NCBI GenBank assembly: GCA_954871525.1 | Contig: OX940867.1 | Coordinates: forward strand, 14,671,343-14,735,342 | Reading direction: 5' to 3' | DNA from: Parietaria judaica | Taxonomy: Eukaryota > Streptophyta > Magnoliopsida > Rosales > Urticaceae | Length of the DNA stretch: 64,000 nucleotides | Shown: positions 59,090 through 64,000 of the stretch, one piece after another | Position numbering within the stretch: position 1 is the first letter of the stretch | Layout of the letters: each line of letters begins with the position of its first letter | The notes under the pieces: model-generated | Told to the model about the DNA's origin: nothing | The model's input: the letters and a program-made list of their open reading frames with translations, nothing else | Database searches by the model: none | Position numbers and translations under genes: made by a program

Positions 59090-62000
59090 CTGTGGAGCTT
59101 TGTGCTAACTAGGGCCTTCGACCTCGTTTATCTACTTTCCCTTCTTTTCTGAGGGTGAGTTCGGGACCTCGCTGCGGGGAGATTGATCTCTCCTCTTTTG
59201 GTGCTTTCTTTTCTTGGAGCCCGCTGAGTCGTCGCTTGTTGCCTCGTCTCCCTATAGTTTTGGATTGATGGCTTCAATGTCGAGGTCTTTTATCTCACCT
59301 CGCTCGAATCGCTCGGCTAACGCCATTTGGAATTTTTCGGCATGCGATGGTCGCATGGCCGTAGACCTTGTGGAATTTGCAATATGCCTTGGGGTCTTTA
59401 GGCCATGGATCGTTCTGCTGCGAGTTTCCGTATGAGGCATTTACGTCGTTGGTCTCGGAGTTCATCACGTTCCCTGGGAGATAGCTACCTCGTTTGGTAT
59501 TGACACCGCTGTGTGTTGGGAAGTTCATTACGTTTCCCGATAATATTATCACAATTTATGCCGTCAAGCGATCCGGGTAACATTTAAAAAAATATTTAAA
59601 GCGGAAAAACTTGTTACCCGTACAACGATTTGAACATCTTATAATAACTAAAATCAAGATCTGATAAATTATTACGAATTTAAATTTTCATAAATTCATT
59701 ATTAATAATCTAGTCTATAGGAAATAAATAAACTGTAAATAAAGGTTTGCATTTATTGACCCAATGCATAAGGCCGTACATACCTCAAGTGATGACGATT
59801 TCGGCTGCGCGTTCTGAATTATGCAGGGCTTCACCGATGCTGAGGGAAACTCCCGTGATCTTCCGGGATATTCTCCTGGACTCCTCGTACCGAAGCGTGG
59901 GCTTCACCGGCAAGACTTTATAGCAAGACTTTAACTGATGGTTGTTTTCAAGCTTTCAGAGAACAACGTCTCATTAAGCCGAACAAAAAAAAAAAGAGAT
60001 CAGAGGCTAAGAAATTGGCAGACTCTAAAGAGAGAGAGAGAGAGATATCGAATTCTTGCTCTGGGGAAGATGTGTGAAATGTGTAGAATGAGCCTTGTAT
60101 TTATAGGCTCATGGATAAACCAATAAGGGAAGCTTCCATGCATGAATTTCGAATTCTATACTGGGCAAATATAATTAATCACCACAAACTAATGGCCAAG
60201 ATTGAATCACCAATGATCCAATGGTTAGGATTAATTATGAATTTAACCAAGTAAGGAAACCATGAATAAATCAATTATCCAATCACTTCCTTATATAAGA
60301 GAATTCAAATTCCCTATGCATGCATATGGAAATTTCGAAATCAAGATACAATGGTTGGAATTAATTCCATAACCAATCTAATGGACCATATTGATTTAGT
60401 ATAAAGTCAAGCCTCATTACTTGTTCACCAAGCAAAAATTCGATCTCCATTATAAAGAATTTGAATTTTCCATTTCCATATTTACATGTTAATTAATTTC
60501 CAACCCAATGGTTAAGATTAAATCTTAAACTAATCCAATGGATATAATTAATTAAGCAATTTCGAAATCCATGCTTGTTCACTAAGTCATTTTTGAATTT
60601 AGCTTTCCAAATTAATTATCATGATCCAATAGTTAAGATCAACCATGACCGATCTAATGAACCAAATTAATTTCAAGGTTTTCCATTAATACCTAAACAT
60701 AGGTACATATGCCGCATATTTGGAAAGTCCAAATCCAAGCAAATTCGTGTAAGCCCAACTTACACATTTACTTGGGCCACATTTTTTTACACATTCATAT
60801 ATATACTAAATATATATTTTTATTTAAATAACATAAATCTATTAATTATTAATAAGAATATTAATAATTAAATTATATTATTAACCTCTGATCTCAATAT
60901 CACACATTAAATGTCGTGATGCAACACCACCATTTAAATTCGTGACATGTGATTAAATTTCACATATTTACGAAAACGATCGTAAACTTGGAAATTCTCT
61001 AAATCACAAACCGTACGTCGAAACGACTCGGTTCCAAAAGCAAAGTCTCTTAGAATTTAATTTCCAACAACTTTGCAGTTGATAAAAAATCTAAATTCAA
61101 CTTTCTTTTATCAGTTAAATTTCCAGCACCAAACTTTGGTACTTTTGCCACGTCAAAAATAAAACTTCAAAGTCTGACACAGAGTCTAGTTTTTTGAATC
61201 CCGACAAATGATAAAACATACCGAATGTTTAAATCACGTACGTATCATCCGTTCTGGAGCTATTCTGGGGACCATGGACCCGTATCACTGAAGCTCCAAA
61301 GCACTACTAGTGGTTCGTCAAACCTCGGTGTTATTCCACTATAAACACGAGGCTGCACTCTCTAGTGGTACAATATATATTATTCCCTTTATAGCGAGGC
61401 ATCCATTGATGTAATCAAATTCGGGTTATTGATCTTTCATTTGATGATCCACACACGAGCGGGCAATTTTTACCGTTTTGCCTCTCATTCCATTTTCATC
61501 CTTAACTCAATTAGCAATATTGTGAGTAACCCACTTATGGTTTCGATTCATAAGTTGCGCACGGGTACCTCTCACTTTTCACCACTAACAATCAAGGGAA
61601 TCATCTTGACTCTGAAGAGAGCTATGTGATGTCCGTGTCTATGACCAAGATACCCTTATCTGTTGACTATCATGTTTCCAAAATAGCAGCATTGGGAACG
61701 ACAGTAAAATGTGTTCTTTAACAGTTAAATCAAAGAACAATCAAGTCAACAGTCCAGGCTTGAGGTTACTCAGGACTTAGGTCGAATATCCATTTGATAA
61801 TCTATTAGTGACTCAACTCCAAGTTGTCAGTGACGGTCTTATATAACAATTTCCGGAGTTTAAGTCATGTCCAGTCCAGTATGAAGCCGCTTCATACTTA
61901 ATGCACTTCTAGTGAGTGTGACACACACACTTAATCCATAATAGGATTATCACTTAGTCACATTAATGACCTTATACGATTAATGGGCTCCCACCCAGTT

Positions 62001-63731
62001 AATCAGGTCACAGACATTTTAACTTCATTTATTATTATTATTAATTATTCCTCACATTGACTCGGTTGTGATAATAATAACATAATTACATCTTTTATGA
62101 ACTATGGAACAAACATTCTATTTTACTCTACCAGAAAGTATAATAAGATTAATATAATAAGTAACATCTTTTATTCAACGACTTTGGTCAAAATCTTTTA
62201 CAATTAGGGAAAAGACATTTTGTTTAAGGACACATGTCCAATACTGTGACCTCCTCGTGAGTTGCTATTCCCCCTTTGTTGGTTGTGGTCTCGAGACGGT
62301 CTTGCTCGGAACTGTGGTTTTGGAGCCACAGGTGCAGGGTCGAACTTTGCTGCTAATGCAACTCGTTCTTCTTCTTCTACCCTGATCCAATTATTTCCGC
62401 GGTGTATCACGTCTTTGATTCACGTATAGCGGTTCATGTAAATATCTTGCCTAAACTTGGATTTGTACCAAAGTCCCGAAGTGAGTGCTGCGATTGCCGT
62501 TTCGTCACTCATCCCAGTAAGGCGGGATAACACGTTTTTGAACCTGGAGATGAAGTTACAAAGTGGTTCGTTCTTTAATTGCTGCAAGGCGTACAATTGG
62601 TCCATTGTTGTTTGTCTCCATGAACATTGAGAAATGCTTTAGGAAAGCCATTGTCAACTGATCAAACGAGCTGATCGAATAAGGTTCTAACTTGGAGAAC
62701 CAGTCAAGGGCGGTTCCTACGAGGTGCTCGGCGAAGATCTGGCATTGTCCAACATCTCGTTGAGTTGGCCCGAGGTTTACTCTGGCCATCGCGATGTGGA
62801 AAGCGCGGAGGTGTGCTCTCGGGTCCATCTTCCCGTCGTAGCGGGGGATGTTTACCCTCCCGATGTCTCTGATTATCACATCGGTGATCTGAGGCATGAA
62901 AGGGGTGCACATTGATTCCCTGACGAGTCGGTCAATCTCGGGGGCAGTTGAGGTAGCCTTAAGGACCTTTGAGTTTATCGCTTTTATTTCAGTGCGGACT
63001 TCTTTGACGCTATCCTTCAATTCCCCCATCCATGGTTGGAATGGATAGTCGAGGTATATGCAGAAATTCACGTCGTCTGCACCTCCTAGGTTTGTTGGGG
63101 ATGGTTTACCTCGATCCTCCCGGATATGATCGTTTGCGGTGTCCCCGACACGGATGTATCTTGGCTTTGGGGTGGTGGAAGTGGCATTCTATTTTCTGTG
63201 TCTAGCACCACATCCTGTCTAGTCGGATTTCGGAAATCAGAATCTCGTTGGGTGACTCCATCCTCATTCGTGAGTGGCATTGGGCCAATGTTCGGATTTT
63301 CCCTGGGGTTATTCCCCTGGGATGTTTGTCTAGCGTTGGATCGTCCACGGTCCCGTGTTGGGGTGGTGTTACCCGTGCTTGCAGACACGGTGTTTCTCAC
63401 CTCGTCGGATCTAGGGGTTTCCTGTGATTATGAGAAATCGGGATCCTCCCTGGAATCATGTTTCGGCGAGGTGCAGCGGAGAGCTGGGAACGGATTGAGC
63501 CCATCACCTCCGTCAAATACCTTCGATCCGGGATTGGTTCGAATTCAGGTTTTCCAGATTCTTTTGAAATTCCTTGTTCGTTTCATTTCCCTTTTCGATT
63601 TGTTTCAAGATGGTTTCCATCATTGCCTTCACAGCGGGGTCTTGCGGCTGGGGAGCCGGATTGACCTCAGTCTGATTTGCCGGAGTTGCTCCAACGGGGT
63701 CAGATATTCTCCGAGATCTTGTGCCTGTCAT
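59090..63731 (-). pseudogene. Gypsy gag, interrupted by a solo LTR
   Basis: It starts at 63731 (MTGTRSRRISDPVG), with a low-complexity N-terminus. The retrotransposon gag domain follows: FMPQITDVIIRDIGRVNIPR, PRAHLRAFHIAMARVNLGPT, ALDWFSKLEPYSISSFDQLT. A frameshift precedes MDQLYALQQLKNEPLCNFIS. The next part (NSNSRGGHS) ends at the insertion at 62248. It resumes in frame at 59513 with GVNTKRGSYLPGN, then breaks again near 59400. The gag core would package element RNA. Confidence 0.85.
59514..62243 (-). mobile_element. 2.7-kb solo LTR, 5-bp TSD CTGTG, inserted in gypsy gag
   Basis: Starts TGTTGGGAAG and ends ATGTCCAATA on the plus strand, flanked by CTGTG (59509-59513, 62244-62248). Removing it joins the gag codons GGHS and GVNTKRG. 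It is homologous to 399-3329 over its length, including TCAAATTCGGGTTATTGATC and GGTTTCGATTCATAAGTTGC, and lies in the same orientation. TATAAATA on the minus strand at 60099-60106 matches the other copy. Confidence 0.85.
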
Positions 63732-63780
63732 TTTCAGCTTGAAGAGTGGATTCGCTTAGTGTATGAATGAATTGATCCTT

Positions 63781-63799
63781 CCCACAAACGGTGCCAAAC
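63781..63799 (-). other. Primer binding site of the gypsy element
   Basis: Minus strand TTTGGCACCGTTTGTGGG next to the LTR end ...CACATCA; TGGCACCG-type PBSs are common in plant Ty3/gypsy. The tRNA was not identified. Confidence 0.65.
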
Positions 63800-63802
63800 T
63801 GT

Positions 63803-64000
63803 TGATGTGAATAATCATGATCAACTGTCACGAAGTGATAACACCTCGGTACAATGTAGAAGATGGTGGATCTTAACGATTCGTAGTGAATCCACTTCGG
63901 TGAAAAATAGCGAAGGCGGTGAACAGCAAGTGAATTGAATAGTAAGAATGAAATGAATATTATTTCTTGATAACAAACTGAGTACAAAATGTGATTGTGA
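63803..64000 (-). repeat. 5' LTR of the gypsy element, cut by the window end
   Basis: 198 bp matching 50851-51048 with a handful of differences (for example TAACACC for TAGCACC). The rest lies outside the window. Confidence 0.88.

Larger units (their letters stand above)
50851..64000 (-). mobile_element. Tat-like Ty3/gypsy retrotransposon with antisense ORF
   Basis: The left LTR is 50851-51499. The right LTR starts at 63803 and runs off the window. On the minus strand the order is LTR, PBS (63781-63799), gag, protease, RT, RNase H, integrase, then an antisense ORF on the plus strand, then the 3' LTR. The RNase H region contains two RNase H-like parts, and the antisense ORF lies between pol and the 3' LTR, as in the Tat/Grande group. 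Several frameshifts and stops make it defective. A solo LTR (59514-62243) interrupts gag. Confidence 0.9.

Overview
This window is nuclear DNA of a flowering plant, most likely a eudicot. The evidence is multi-exon genes with GT-AG introns, AT-rich intergenic DNA, a tRNA-derived SINE, a hAT element and several nested Ty1/copia and Ty3/gypsy LTR retrotransposons. I cannot name the species. There are no operons, ribosome binding sites or CRISPR arrays.

Host genes: (i) 18971-20338 (-), a proline-rich protein with a 49-residue repeat and a frameshift; (ii) 21213-21933 (+), a truncated pollen-receptor-kinase-like fragment; (iii) 22390-25471 (+), an intact nine-exon DGAT2 (triacylglycerol synthesis); (iv) 37150-41721 (+), an intact five-exon GDSL esterase/lipase whose introns hold a SINE, a tandem duplication, a probable solo LTR and three extra partial copies of exon 5; (v) 45377-49532 (+), an intact twelve-exon ARID plus alpha-crystallin (HSP20-like) protein. 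A second copy of the 3' half of gene (v) lies at 5729-7906 and carries a stop codon. It belongs to a 3.5-kb segmental duplication (about 5670-9216 and 47309-50850).

Mobile DNA makes up more than half of the window. 1-5560 is a decayed copia element (-) split by a 2.9-kb solo LTR (399-3329, TSD ACGGA). 9217-18639 is a 9.4-kb LTR element (TSD ATGAT, 758/759-bp LTRs) with no gag-pol. It carries an F-box gene-like ORF in sense, a spliced antisense gene with a duplicated coiled-coil exon, and a tandem-repeat block. 26595-36576 is a young copia arranged LTR-internal-LTR-internal, with the outermost 5' end lost. 42695-43600 is a non-autonomous hAT (TSD CATTTGTC). 50851 to beyond the window end is a Tat-like Ty3/gypsy element (-) with broken gag, PR, RT, RNase H and INT plus its own spliced antisense ORF. 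It is interrupted by a second solo LTR of the same family as the first (59514-62243, TSD CTGTG).

Order of events read from the nesting: the gypsy LTR landed downstream of the ARID gene; that stretch was then duplicated; the 9.4-kb element later inserted at the edge of the LTR in the duplicate. All boundaries come from reading the sequence by eye. Family names for weak matches, and exon boundaries not backed by transcripts, are inference.
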